A DNA stretch of 64,000 bases, taken from Coptis chinensis. Taxonomy: Eukaryota; Streptophyta; Magnoliopsida; Ranunculales; Ranunculaceae. The stretch is taken from NCBI GenBank assembly GCA_015680905.1, contig CM027385.1:16374501-16438500 (forward strand). Reading direction: 5' to 3'. The notes under the pieces are model-generated. The model made no database searches and was not told the origin of the DNA. It saw only the letters and a program-made list of their open reading frames with translations. The translations under genes and the position numbers were made by a program. Of the stretch, positions 11,169 through 22,379 are shown piece by piece (positions within the stretch are counted from its first letter, which is position 1; each line of letters begins with the position of its first letter).

Positions 11169-12631
11169 GTATTTATACTATGCACTTAGGAATATTGGTA
11201 TTGTTTCTTTTTCTATGATGATAGTAGTCTAGAAGTTTCACGTTAGCTCTTAAATTAGAATAGTTTTTAGAAACGTAGGTTAATATGTAGGTAATAGTTA
11301 TTGCATCTTTCCATAAATATAATGCATGAGCATCTATGTTTGTATTGACAATAAGTTTTTGAAATCTAGGCTAGAGTACTTATTCTACAAATCCTGTGAG
11401 AATATAACCTAAAAGTCTTATTTGAGTGAAATATCTGAGTAATGACACAAGGGAGAAATAAATTCCGAATAAAGAAATCACATGTCCACTTGCTTGATCA
11501 CTATACCATACCATATGAAAAGGCTCTTTTTGAAATTCAAACCTATATGAAATTATTTTCCGCTAGTCGCCCCTCTGAGCCTTTCTTTAGCCTTTTCATA
11601 AACCACAAATCCTTTACCTTTTTATAAGAAACAAAATAAAATAAAAATCAGCCTACCCATTTTTGAATGAGTCTGAGAAGTAGGATGAAGAAAAGAAAAG
11701 AGAAAGACCTGTGGAAAACCAATAATTTGTTAATTGTTTCAAATAAAAAAAGAAAAGAAAGTTTTCATCCAAAGAAAAGAAAAAAATAAAAATAATAAAT
11801 AAATAAAATAAAAAGTTAGAACTCCAAAAATAGAATCAAAGGAGTCAAAAGCCAAAAGAAAAATAAAAAATGGCTAAAGATGGAAACAAAGTGTAGAAGC
11901 AAAGTAAGAACAAGGTTTTCTCTAGTTATATATTTTGAAGACCCTATTATTTCAGACTTGTCCTTTTGAATATCCATTTCCTTCCTTCTTAAAACCATCC
12001 CTTAATCCCCGCAACACCTAATAAAGACCTCTAACTTAATTAGGAATAGGTTAGTGTGATAGTAAGTGGCAGCTGTGTTTGATCGACTTCGGCTCCCTTG
12101 TACGTCATTGAGATTGTGAGGAAAAGTGTGGTCACTGCACACTAGAGTGAGCGAAACTTGAGTGGAAAAATCAGAGTGTTTTTGTGTTGACATATTTGTG
12201 AGGACCTACTTAAGGACGCTATTCCAAAGTTTCATAAACGGACCTGTTATTGCATTTCATAGCATAGTTCATTATATATATGTTTATTCATAGATGATTG
12301 ATTATTTTGAACGTATTAGCTTAGGTTTCAAATTGATTATTCTGTATTCATTGCTATTGAGATGTATAGATATCTGAGAATAAATAAGGAAAATTAAATT
12401 TTATTTCTTAGTCGTTGTAGTATAAATGAAGTTTGTGGGAATCTTCTCTGTAAAACTCTCACCAGGCTATAACTCATCCACTAGGGAATTCCTAGTAGTT
12501 TAAGGCCTTATTGCATATGGTCAATGCAATTGCACTCGGCGAAACGAGATTAGTTAGAACTCCCTTTTTGGTCACTTATTTTAATTTCTCATCTTTACTT
12601 GAAGAAAAGCAAAATGCTATTTGGGGTGATT
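10812..12631 (+). mobile_element. 3' region of a plus-strand A-type element, ending in a polypurine-like tract
   Basis: Element DNA on the plus strand leading into LTR A3. It contains TTTGAGGACAAAG near 11030, which is typical of the end of the coding part. An (AAT)n run follows at about 11137-11166, then a 640-bp segment (about 11816-12450) that is an inverted copy of about 1-660. The last bases before the LTR, TTTGGGGTGATT, look like the polypurine tract. No intact coding region. The 5' part of this element is rearranged. Confidence 0.6.
11137..11166. repeat. (AAT)n microsatellite
   Basis: About nine perfect AAT units in the 3' region of the plus-strand A-type element. Confidence 0.9.
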
Positions 12632-14289
12632 TGATAAGAGCCCAAAACTGTAGTTTTAACCCCTTAATAACATTAAATATAAACCAATTATGTTTATAAC
12701 AAATAAGAGTTAGTACTATTTACGTACTTTTGTGTATTTCTGGTCTTGGAATCAATTATGTGAAGAAATATGTCACTTTTGCAAGAAAAAGGAGCAAAGG
12801 TTGATTGCAAAGAATTTCTATGATTAAAGCCCAAGTTTCAAAGAGAAAAAGCCTTTTTAAATCCCAGTCAAAGCTGAAAAGTCAAAGTCAACGTGGGAAG
12901 AAATAGAGCATAAAAGTCAATAAAACTTCCACAGGCCGTATCTTTAGACTCAGACCTCGGAATTGGTCCTATTATATATCAAAATGACCAGCTCGGAAAG
13001 AGATTTCTAATGGTCCAGGCTCTGATCCAATCAGAGGAGTAAAAGTGGATGAAAAGGTTGTTGTAGTAATTTCCAGCAGAGAAACCCTTTTTGGACTTAA
13101 GTAATTAGGTTTTGAGCTTGATTTAGTGGCCCAAAACATAGCTCCAAAGCCCATGCACGAAATTATAAACCTAGCTGTAACGCCCGTATTTTTAAATACG
13201 TATTTTTCAATTTATTTATTAATTAATTTAATTATTTATTTTCAAAATTCGTTGGATTGGATTCGGGATACGTGGGCCTGGTTTTGGGCTCGAGTCTGTG
13301 TTGGGCTTGGGTTTCGGACCCAAGTATATAAACACATTGTTCTAGAGAATAGGGTTTTAAAAATAATAAAAATAATGAAAATGGAGGCAGACCTAGAAAC
13401 GCGTTGGCTAGAGCGTTGGAGTGCGACGACTCGAACTCGGAGGAATTCGGGGAGCTGTTAAGACAGGTGAGTAGCTATTTTTGCTATTTCACCGGATTTA
13501 TCGTTTTTCGTGTATCGGGGATACTGTCTAAGATTCCTGCCTATTGATACTGCCTCTTATCATGTTTTATTCGACGTCGTGCATGTCGTTTTATTAACCT
13601 TTGTTAAAAATCGAAATTTGTATTTGCAACTGTTGAATCTCGACAGACGTCAATGGCGTCGCCAAGCCACGAGGACAAATCGTCCCGATGGTTTTGTTTA
13701 AACTCTTTTTTTGTTATACAACGTGATGTTAAAATTTAATGGGTTGTGGATGTACGTTGGACGCCGGGATGGAAAACTTGGGAACTGTTGGAGCTTTGTA
13801 GAGGTCGTTAATGGCGCATGAAATCGCCCCGTCTTTTTTGTTTAAAACTATGTTTTTGGTGATGTTCAACTGTTGTGTTTGTGTTATGGGATTGATTGAT
13901 GATTTGGAGAGTTGGGAGGGGTCATTGGAGCTTGGAGAAAGCTTGAGCCATCGTTAATGGCGTTCGCCATTCTTGTGATAATGGGACTTGGGTTTGTATC
14001 GCGTTTTTGTTGATATTGTTGTTGTTTGGGTTTGATGATGATGGGGTAGTGTAGTGTGGGTGTGGGGGCTGTCGATTGGAGCTTGAAGCACCATTAATGG
14101 TGGCGAAAATTCCTAGATCCGGTTTTGAGGGAGTATATGAATTGTATGATTTGGGGTTTTGTTTTAATTAATTTTGTTTGGTTGGTGATGAGGAGGAAAC
14201 CGCGGGGTTGTATTGGGTGGTCGAGTGGAGATGGTGGTGGTCGATTTTAGGGGGTGGTGGTGGCTGTTGGAAAAACAGGTTGGAGAAGA

Positions 14290-14790
14290 TGAACAGTAAC
14301 CGATTTGGGCTTGGGCCAAATCGGTTGGGCCAAAAACATTAGTTTGGTTGGGCCGGTTTTTAGTTAAGTTGTTTTGGGCCGGTTCAGAGTGTTTTGTTTG
14401 GGCCCGGATCCTATTTTAAGTTGTTGGGCTCGGTTTTGATATTAGCTTGGGCTTGGGCCTGGGTCGGTTTCCTTGGGCCTAAACCTTTTGTTGGTTGGGC
14501 CAAAAACCTTATTTTGTGTGGGCCGAAATCTAATTTAGTTTGGGGCCGGATTTTTGTTAAGTTGTTAGGGGTCGGACCACATTAGTTATGTTGGGTCAGT
14601 TCTCTTTGTTTCTTTGGGCCGACCCAATTAAAGTGTTGGGCCAGTTCCAAATTAAGTTGTGGACCAGTTTGGTTTTGATTGGGCGGTTTCAGTCAAATTT
14701 TCAGGCCGAACTCAGTTGTGTTTTGGGCCAGTTCAGTCTAAAGTTTTTGGGCCAGTTTCTAATATTGCTTGGGGCCAGTCCATATGACTT
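14290..14790 (+). repeat. TGGGCC-rich degenerate tandem array in LTR C
   Basis: At least a dozen TGGGCC/GGGCCA cores, spaced about 20-60 bp and often followed by a GTT- or TTC-rich stretch. Apparent open frames here only reflect the repeat. TGGGCC is the core of the plant site II element bound by class I TCP factors. Whether it acts as such here is not shown. Confidence 0.7.
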
Positions 14791-14916
14791 AATATAGATC
14801 CCAATTGGGTCAGGTAGAATAAATAAGTTGGTTTTAAACTTTCAGGTTCTAAGGTTTGGGCTTGGCCAGTTGGGTCCGAACCATTACCTTAGCCATGAGC
14901 CCATGAGCCATGCACA

Positions 14917-15080
14917 TTGACTTTAGCCATGAACCATGGCTATAACCCTGAACTTGTCGAACATGGAAACGACAGTTTGACTTTGACCATGACAGTTTGA
15001 CTTTGACCATGACATTTGACTTTGACGTTGACCATGATCTATTGACTTTGACCTTTAACCTTTGACTATGAAATGTTGAC
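14917..15080 (+). repeat. TTGAC (W-box core) array in LTR C
   Basis: Twelve TTGAC cores within 164 bp, eleven of them followed by C or T as in the WRKY W-box. Two exact tandem copies of CAGTTTGACTTTGACCATGA are included. The cores all lie on the same strand. Confidence 0.8.
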
Positions 15081-15884
15081 TTTTCCAGTTTTTCACACTT
15101 TTGATTATATGGACAAATGTAGTAATAAAACATTGTCGGATATTGTATAACTTTGTTTATCATTATCTAATTAAGATTTGACGTGAGTAGTGTATAGTGC
15201 AATATAATATTAGCACGTAACTAGAGGGGAATTCTGATAATAATAATTTGATATATATGTTTTTATGAGTATTAAATTATATACGGACTTAGATTTATAG
15301 ACTTTAGTATTGGGCCTTGATTGTGGACTGTGGACTGTCTAATTGTGTTACATTTTATGTTGTATATTATATGGACACATATAGTAATAAAATGTTGTGG
15401 AAGCTTGTATAAATTTGGTTGTCATTATCTAAGAAAGATTTGACATTGATGTTGTGTATTTTTGACACGTGACGATATTGAGGTGTTAGGAGACATTGTA
15501 TTCCTAATACGTTATAATAAAAATGTATGCGATACGTTAAAGCATTATGACATGATATCATATGTTGGGATATATATATTAATGTAATATCTTGGAGAAA
15601 TTTATATAAACGCTCCATTATTATATATGTGAGATGCTACTATGAGGTAGCATAGTATTGGTGAATATTTGCCTACGGGAGTGTGGTGTAGTGCAATAAT
15701 ATATTGGCACGTGAAAGTATGAAAATGGTTATGAGATATATTGAGATATTTCTATATATTGTGGCTTAGTGCAATAAGGCAAGCGACACACTTGCGTGAT
15801 ATAGTGGAATTTATTATGAGTCATTAATGTATGACACTTGAATAAATTACGAAACGAAAATCCTAGAACCTAGCTACCACAACT

Positions 15885-16035
15885 CATGTGATTGGCCCTT
15901 TCCGGCGCTTCGCTTAATCTGAATGGCCTTGGGCGACCCTTCGGCGTTTCGGTTAATCTGAATGGCCTTCGGGCGTAAGTAATGTGATTGGCCCTCCCGG
16001 CGTTTGATAAAGTTTGAATGGCCCTCCCCGCGAGC
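15885..16035 (+). repeat. Short tandem repeats with GAATGGCC/GATTGGCCC core in LTR C
   Basis: Four to five degenerate copies of a unit built on T(G)AATGGCC or TGATTGGCCC followed by a GGCG-rich part. Confidence 0.6.
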
Positions 16036-16398
16036 CGAATAGTGGCTTGATTATTCCGTTCGCAAAATAGAACGATGACGCTGATATTTTTATGCGAATA
16101 GTGACATTACTTACATAATTGCTTCCGTGTGGATTTACCTGGTGTCGCGGCATCCCGCTCAGGGTGGTTACGCACGGAGTGGTTCATTATGTAAGGGGAG
16201 GCATGTGGATGTACATGTTCGGCGTTGGGTAGCGATTGTGGTAGCCAGGGAAACTAGGTAAGACATAGATACGACGTGATTTTAAGGACACACAAAGAAA
16301 GCTTTAATTAATATAATTATGGTAATATGTTGGTAAATGATATATCTTTAGATAGATGATTGTATATGATTTGGCAGGTTAGTATTTTAGTTAGAACC

Positions 16399-16580
16399 TA
16401 AGGCGCCTCGATGGAGGAACTACATGCCTTATTTATGATGCGTATAGTTTGTGGTGTGGTTAGTGTGGAAGTTAAGGCGCCTCAGTGGAGGAACTACCTG
16501 CCTAGATTATTGTACTTAAGGATGATGTATTAGTCGTGGAAAGTTAAGGCGCCTCGGTGGAGGAACTAACTGCCGTATGG
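16399..16580 (+). repeat. Three copies of a GGCGCCTC...GGAGGAACTA repeat in LTR C
   Basis: Copies start near 16400, 16475 and 16545, spaced about 70-75 bp. Each reads AAGGCGCCTC, then A/G-T-GGAGGAACTA and a TGCC end. The repeat contains the palindrome GGCGCC. Confidence 0.7.
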
Positions 16581-17878
16581 ATTATGTATATATTTGTATA
16601 AGTATATATTGTTTTTAGAGCTACTCACACCAGCATTTTTATAATGCTGACCCGATTTGTATGTTTGCTTATCGGGTGTGTTCATTCAATGAACATAGTT
16701 GATAAGTTTTGACAGGTTTAGTGTTGAAGAAGGTTGGCTGCTGCGTGTTGCTGCGTGTGGTTTGCGTTAGCATTGCATTTCAGGATGTATTTTGTTTTCC
16801 CTTAAGGTGATATAGATTTTCAGTCTAGACAATGTATTTGTACTTTCATTTGTAATTTTAAATAAGGACTTATTAAAAAGAGATTTGTAACCTAATCTTA
16901 GTTGTAAATTTTTGTAATGAAGAGGACATTTGTTTAATTGAAATTTTTATTGGTTTTTAATTATCCGCATATTTAAAACTGTTTATGGGTTTTTGGAAGT
17001 TGAGAGTGCGTCACACCTCGGAGATCGAAGAGTCGGGAACAAATAATGTTTTTCCGAATTCTGTCGAAATTCGGGGTGTGACACTAGCACTCTCCTATAT
17101 AAAAAGGACTAAGGCAAAACTCTAACAAAAACCCTCATTAGTTTAATTTTAATTAGCTGTCTCTCTTCTCTTTAGTCTAAACCTAATTATTATTTATTAG
17201 CCTAGCCACCATTAATAAAATCCAAGTTATTTATATTGCTTCTATTATGTATTCTTATTCTTATTCTTTTATTCATGATAGTCCCATGATTCATAAGTAA
17301 ACCTCCATTAGAGGGGTTTGATTGAAGCTTTGATGAAGACTTGATGTGTTAGTGTAGAATTATTGTTTTAAGAGTTTCAATTCTAGAGGGTAGTTCATTC
17401 ACCATGAGAATGGGTTTAAACTTCATCTCATGCTAATTATTTGTTGGTTAGAGATGCCATGAATAATTAGGAATAAAAAGACTTAATCTTTATATTGAAC
17501 CTTGTGTGAAAACATAAAGATTAGGGTTGCAAAAATCTTTACTAGCATGTTAGGGACAAATCAAGGTGGATATCAAATCTCCCTAATCCCTTCTTCTCAT
17601 TCACATCTTCGTATTTAATTGCCATAGTATAATTTAGAATATCTTAATTAGTTATTCTTACATATTAGTCTTATTAAAAACATTGCTCTCATTAATATTA
17701 TTAAATTGTTTAAGTTAGTGAAATTATTACGTTCTAAGCAATTAGGAGTGGAACGAATCTTTACTCAAGTTATTGCATGATAATTGAGGTAGAAATTTTG
17801 ATCATAAGTAAAAATATAGTTTTCTTATTCCTAGTATAATTAGCTAAGATATAGTAAAAGTGTATTTTCGTCTTATCA

Positions 17879-18168
17879 CAAACATCATGGCCCATGAAAA
17901 GGACCTAAAACATAAAGATGCCTCATTTTCCTCAAGATAGGATTCTTATCCTAATAGCTGGATTACAAACAAGAAATACTTTGTCAAGGTGGTCCCTTAA
18001 AGAAGACATCCTAATTTTTGCCTTTCTCATAAGTCAAAAGATGAATAGAATTTTTGCATTATTAAGATTTTTATCCTTTCAACAAAAAGTAAAAGACAAG
18101 TATGCTTTGTTATGGTAGCCCAGCCGACTGCAATAATTCAACACATATAGCCACTTCCTGTGCGGGAA
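17879..18168 (+). mobile_element. Inverted fragment of the pararetrovirus (foldback arm)
   Basis: This stretch is the reverse complement, at about 80% identity by eye, of about 18383-18700 within the pararetrovirus fossil, with a 215-bp loop between the arms. It lies directly between LTR A3 and the viral unit. It shows no gene. It looks like a second, older or differently evolved viral piece joined head-to-head. Confidence 0.7.
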
Positions 18169-18790
18169 AACACCTGATTAATGCGGAAAGATCAGTCAGC
18201 AGCAAGAACACTTGATAAACAAACTGATATTTTATTTATATTATGGAATTATATTACAGTGGGAGAAAAGATTGCACACTTATCACTCGAAGAAAGAGAA
18301 AATTGAAAGATAAAATGAAAGGTGATCCTCAACAAGGGTGAGGTATCCCTTATATAGTAGTCAGATCTCAAAATATAATTTGGAGTCCGCACTGGAAGTG
18401 GCTACATGTGCTAAATTATTGTAGTCGGCTGGGCCACCGTAGCAAAGCATACATGTCTTTTACTTTTGGCTGAAAGGATAATAATCCTAATAATGCAAAA
18501 ATCCTATTCACCTTTTGACTTTGAGAAAAGCAAAAGTTAGGATGTCTTCTTCAAGGGCCTCACCTTGACAAAGCATTTTTGCTTGTATTCCATCTTTAGG
18601 GATAATAATCCTTATCATGGTGAGCAAAAATAATGCTTCTTCTTTATGTCTTCATTATGGAGAATAATTCTATTTTATGTCCCCTTCATGGGCCATAGGT
18701 AGTCACCATTTTTTCCAGAAAGATAATTTTGGAAAACATGTTGTGCAAACATAATCTCCCTTATGTTTTAGAGGAAGTAGGCTTGGGCTC
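18165..18790 (-). other. Pararetrovirus terminal non-coding region
   Basis: Non-coding DNA at the end of the viral unit, just before the point where the primer site would follow in a circular genome. In this family the pregenomic promoter and polyadenylation region lie here. I cannot place them exactly. The part 18383-18700 forms the right arm of the foldback with 17879-18168. Confidence 0.5.
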
Positions 18791-18799
18791 CTGGTTAGC

Positions 18800-20179
18800 C
18801 TTAAGAGCCTGCTTGAATGTGGCCCATATGTCAACTTCAGTAGGCTCCGCTGGATGATGAGAAAAACTTGGATACAGCTGAGTTAAAGCTTCAGTAAGGT
18901 TAAAATTGTCACCCAAATCTTCATCTGTCTGACTTTTTCCTGCTAGGCAAGCAAATTGATTTGCTTCTTCTTGACTATTATTTGATGTCGATCATAGAGA
19001 TATCATCTTGTTGGGAGGACACTACTGCAGTTCCTGAGGATGATATATCCTTTGTGTTGGAGGATGCCTTTGCAGTAGAAGGTAGCTTGAATGACGTCAA
19101 AAAAGGACTCTTAAGGTTCTCCATACATAAGTCATTAATTTGACTTTCTGAGAAACTTGGATTCTAAAATCTGATAAGATTCTTCATCATATCAAAAGGG
19201 TTTCTTGTATCCATTTCTCTTGAAGGATTATTTCTGGGAGTCTGTTCAATGAATGATTTTAAATCATTCTCAATGCTGATAATAATTTCTTTGGTTGGAA
19301 AAGTGATCCACCATCTTAAAATTTCCTTTTGAGAACTGGAATTCGAAGGTGATTATATTCACATTATAAATCCCACTTAAAAATCCATGGTATACCATAT
19401 AAGATGTAAAAAAAAAAGGTTAAAGATGGTAATCCCATAGGAATCTTATCATTTCCCTTTAATTAAGGATGGTATTCTGTCCATTTTAGAAAAATATTTA
19501 AAAGCTTCTTAGGGAGAATTTCTAGTTCAGGACCAAAATATTCCCACCAATGAAAAATCCAATATGGATAATCAGTCTTAATAGACTGGGGACATAGTTT
19601 AATAAATCATGAATGTTTCCTATGAGTATTTTGGTATAAAAATATATTAGTACAGGCTGAGATATAATCCCAATAATTATAAAACATATTTGTCATATTT
19701 AACTTTCTGCATTTGTTGGGATCTAAACCCCACTCATTATAAGAGATAAATCTCTTAAATATTGCCTTGCTGTATGAGATCGAACTATATTCCGAATCTG
19801 GTTTCTATAAGGTATGGTTAATATCCATAGTAGAAGTAGCCGAAGCTAAAATGTCCTCATAGATATATCTATGTTTGCCGTCAACAAATGGATACTGTTG
19901 TGTGTCAAAATATCTTCTCTAAATTTTTCAAGGATCAGGCATCCACTACTCATCACCTGGTTGAAGATAAATGACAGTTTGATTTGCCCTTTTATTAGGG
20001 ATATAAGGAGTCTGAGGAGTAAGAACTGCCTCTTTCATTGACTTTCCTTTCTGCTTAGTGTAACCATGAGATAAATAAGGAAATTTCTCCTCATTGTCAA
20101 GGAAATTATATTTTCCTTTGCTCTTTCCTCGGCTTTTAGTAGTATAACCACGACATTTGTCTCTCTGAGAGGTGCTCAT
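18800..20179 (-). pseudogene. Pararetrovirus downstream reading region (unassigned)
   Basis: Minus-strand coding-like DNA following RNase H. An open stretch at 19946-20179 starts with Met (MSTSQRDKCRGYTT) and is rich in K, R and G. In several caulimovirid genera a transactivator or a second protein of unknown role sits here. I see no diagnostic motif that decides between them. Broken fossil. Confidence 0.4.
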
Positions 20180-20184
20180 AATCC

Positions 20185-20700
20185 CTGCAAAATTCCCTTG
20201 TTAGAAAATCTGGCAAAGAATTAAAATCTCCTTCGATATATTCAATATCAAAATCAAAGGCAGAGAGATCAGCTTGCCATCCTGCAAAACTCTGTTTAGA
20301 TGCAATATTCATGATATCTTTATGTATAACCTATTTAGCAGCACTACAATCAATTCTTACCAAGAATTTTTTATTTAATAAATCATCCTGGAATTTATAA
20401 ATACATTTTACAAGAGAAAGAATCTCCTGCTTTATATTAGAGTAATTAATCTGAGCCTTCTTCAAAGTTCCAAAAGTAAAACAAATTAATTCTTCTTTAC
20501 TAGTGATAGGATTTTTCTGTTTTAAGATACCACCATAATCAATATTGGAAGCATCTGTTTCAACAATTTTAAACCACAGAAAATTAGGTAAAGATAAGCA
20601 AGGTAATTGCTTTGCTTTTAACTTAATCTTTTGTACTGCAAGAGTATGTGCTGAACTCTAAGTTGAAGGGACCTTTGTTAGTTTGGAGTATAGAATAGAG
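20185..20700 (-). pseudogene. Pararetrovirus RNase H region
   Basis: On the minus strand the end of the region reads like the caulimovirid RNase H C-terminus (FDFDIEYIEGD and SLPDFLTREF). The domain removes RNA from the RNA-DNA hybrid during reverse transcription. It directly follows the reverse transcriptase region. Broken fossil. Confidence 0.75.
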
Positions 20701-21460
20701 GTATCCTGTGAAAGATTTTTATAATAGTTTGCTAAATAATTAAGACTACCAAGAAATCTTTTAATTGAGTTTTGTCTAAGACTTCATCAGGAAACTTTGA
20801 TGCAAACTCAATAGTCCTGTCTTTAGGAATTATTTTTCGTTAGTAATGTTATGACCAAGAAACCGAACAGTTGTTTGAAACAATTTCATCTTGGGTGCTG
20901 ACACTACTAAACCATTTCTTTTTATAAGTTTTTTAAAGATCTTTAAATGTTTAATATGATATTTGAACGATTTAGAATAAATCAAATATCAAACAATGGA
21001 AAAATCCGAATAAGGATTACAAATATCATTCATAATATTCTGGAATTCTGAAGGAGCATTTTTTAAACCAAAGGGCATTACCGTCCATTCATAATGACCA
21101 AAGGGTACTGTAAAAGCAGTTTTATACCTATCTTCAGGGGCAATCTGGACTTGTCAATATCCTGATTTGAGGTTAAACTTAGAAAATATGATTGTTGTAG
21201 ATAAGTGATCTAAAAGATCTTTTTTTATTAGGAATATGATATCTAATCCATTATAACGCATCATTAAGAGGTTTAAAAATAATAACCAATTTAGGAACTC
21301 CTCGTTCCTTCTCTGCTGCTTTATTGACATAAAAAGCTGTACAACTCCAACGAGATTTACTCTGAGTAATTAACTTTCTATCCAAAAGATTTTGTACCTC
21401 CTTTTGACATAAGCAGCTTTCATCTGACTAGGTCTAGCCTTAGTGGGAATAAACTTTTCA
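20700..21460 (-). pseudogene. Pararetrovirus reverse transcriptase region
   Basis: Minus-strand translation shows recognisable reverse transcriptase blocks: FGHYEWTVMPFGLKNAP near 21045-21105 and a LVIIFKPLND-like block near 21260-21295. The order protease, reverse transcriptase, RNase H and the wording of the motifs fit Caulimoviridae better than Ty3/gypsy. Broken fossil, no long open frame. Confidence 0.8.
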
Positions 21461-21468
21461 TTAAAGCT

Positions 21469-21783
21469 TTACTCATAAGGTAAAGAAACAATATGCTTCT
21501 TTCTTTCCCAAAAAGCATTAGAGACCTCACTACAAACTTCAGTAATGAACTGATTTTTTATCTGTTCAATCTGTAACTGAAATTCTCTAGTGTTTAGTCT
21601 TTGTTGCAATTTTAAAGAAGTTATTTCTTCTTTGAGAAAGTTTAATTGACTTTCTTTAGCGATTACATTATTATTAATCACTTGAATCTGTTTCTGCACA
21701 GGAGGAGTTATAAACTCAAAACTAACTCTATGATTATTTATAGTTGAATGAATACCTCTCTCATTAATTTTGGTAATAGGCAT
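21469..21783 (-). pseudogene. Pararetrovirus segment between protease and reverse transcriptase
   Basis: A 104-residue minus-strand open stretch with a predicted coiled-coil-like middle (LKEEITSLKLQQRL...). It joins the protease region to the reverse transcriptase. No separate domain recognised. Part of the viral fossil. Confidence 0.5.
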
Positions 21784-21807
21784 AATAGAATTAAGAAAAG
21801 GATTTCC

Positions 21808-22308
21808 TTAAATAATATGCCGAGAAAGATCTTTAACCAGAAAGAAAGTGAAAGGTAAACAATGACCTTTTTTACAGATGAATGCATATGTCAACTTATA
21901 TGTAATTTGCATAGGAGTACCATTAGCAGTAGAAAGATTTTGAGTAGATTTCTCAAAATATTTAGTAGGTATTAAACCTTCTTGAATACAATTAAGGTGG
22001 GCCCCACTATCAATCAAAGCAATATGGTTATTGAGAGTGTATTCATTGTTGATAACCAAGGTAACATAAACATTCCATCTTTGGAACACAAAGTTATTAA
22101 AGGAAGCTAAATATTCAACTTCCTGTATAGCAGAATTGTTTAAAAGATTTTTATTAATCTTTAAAGCTTTTATCTTTGTTTTAAGGTGATTAACCTCATA
22201 CTGTAAATCAGGAATATTAGTAATTTGAGATTTACTAGATAAGACATTCCCACAAAGAGGATTAGGTAATCTCATCTTAAAACAAGTACCAAGATTTTGT
22301 AAAGTCAT
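21808..22308 (-). pseudogene. Pararetrovirus aspartic protease region
   Basis: A 166-residue minus-strand open stretch with the retropepsin active-site block ALIDSGAHLNCI, followed by a TANGTPMQITYK block and an end typical of viral proteases. In the family this protease matures the capsid and polymerase polyprotein. It lies between the capsid-like region and the reverse transcriptase. Fossil. Confidence 0.8.
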
Positions 22309-22379
22309 AATATTTTGACTATGGTTAAGATTATAAATCTTTTCCTAGGAATTAATCTTGAATTTTCTAATCTTCAACA

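Larger units (their letters stand above)
13176..17083 (+). repeat. Solo LTR C (3.9 kb), inserted into LTR A3
   Basis: The unit starts TGTAACGCCCG and ends GGGGTGTGACA, the TG...CA ends common in large plant Ty3/gypsy LTRs. It is flanked on both sides by CTAGC (13171-13175 and 17084-17088), a perfect 5-bp target duplication. At 3908 bp, with no coding domain, primer site or polypurine tract recognised, it is best read as a solo LTR, though a non-coding element without its own LTRs cannot be fully excluded. It has a strongly patterned interior: a TGGGCC-rich part, a TTGAC array, GAATGGCC repeats and GGCGCCTC repeats. The perfect duplication and sharp ends suggest a fairly young insertion. Confidence 0.85.
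12632..17878 (+). repeat. LTR A3, split by solo LTR C
   Basis: The LTR starts TGATAAGAGCCC next to a polypurine-like tract and ends ...GTCTTATCA at 17878, so it is the 3' LTR of the plus-strand element to its left. Without the insert (13176-17083 plus one copy of its target duplication) it is about 1.33 kb. It is in the opposite orientation to LTRs A1, A2 and A4 and is more diverged from them. Its right edge abuts pararetrovirus-derived DNA. Confidence 0.75.

Noticed and set aside
14394-14797. Two adjacent plus-strand open frames of 63 and 69 residues rich in G, W, L and F
   Set aside because: They are translations of the TGGGCC tandem array inside solo LTR C and have no codon or domain support.
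14849-15163. Minus-strand frame of 104 residues rich in K, V and S
   Set aside because: It reads through the TTGAC array. The repeat alone explains the periodic residues.
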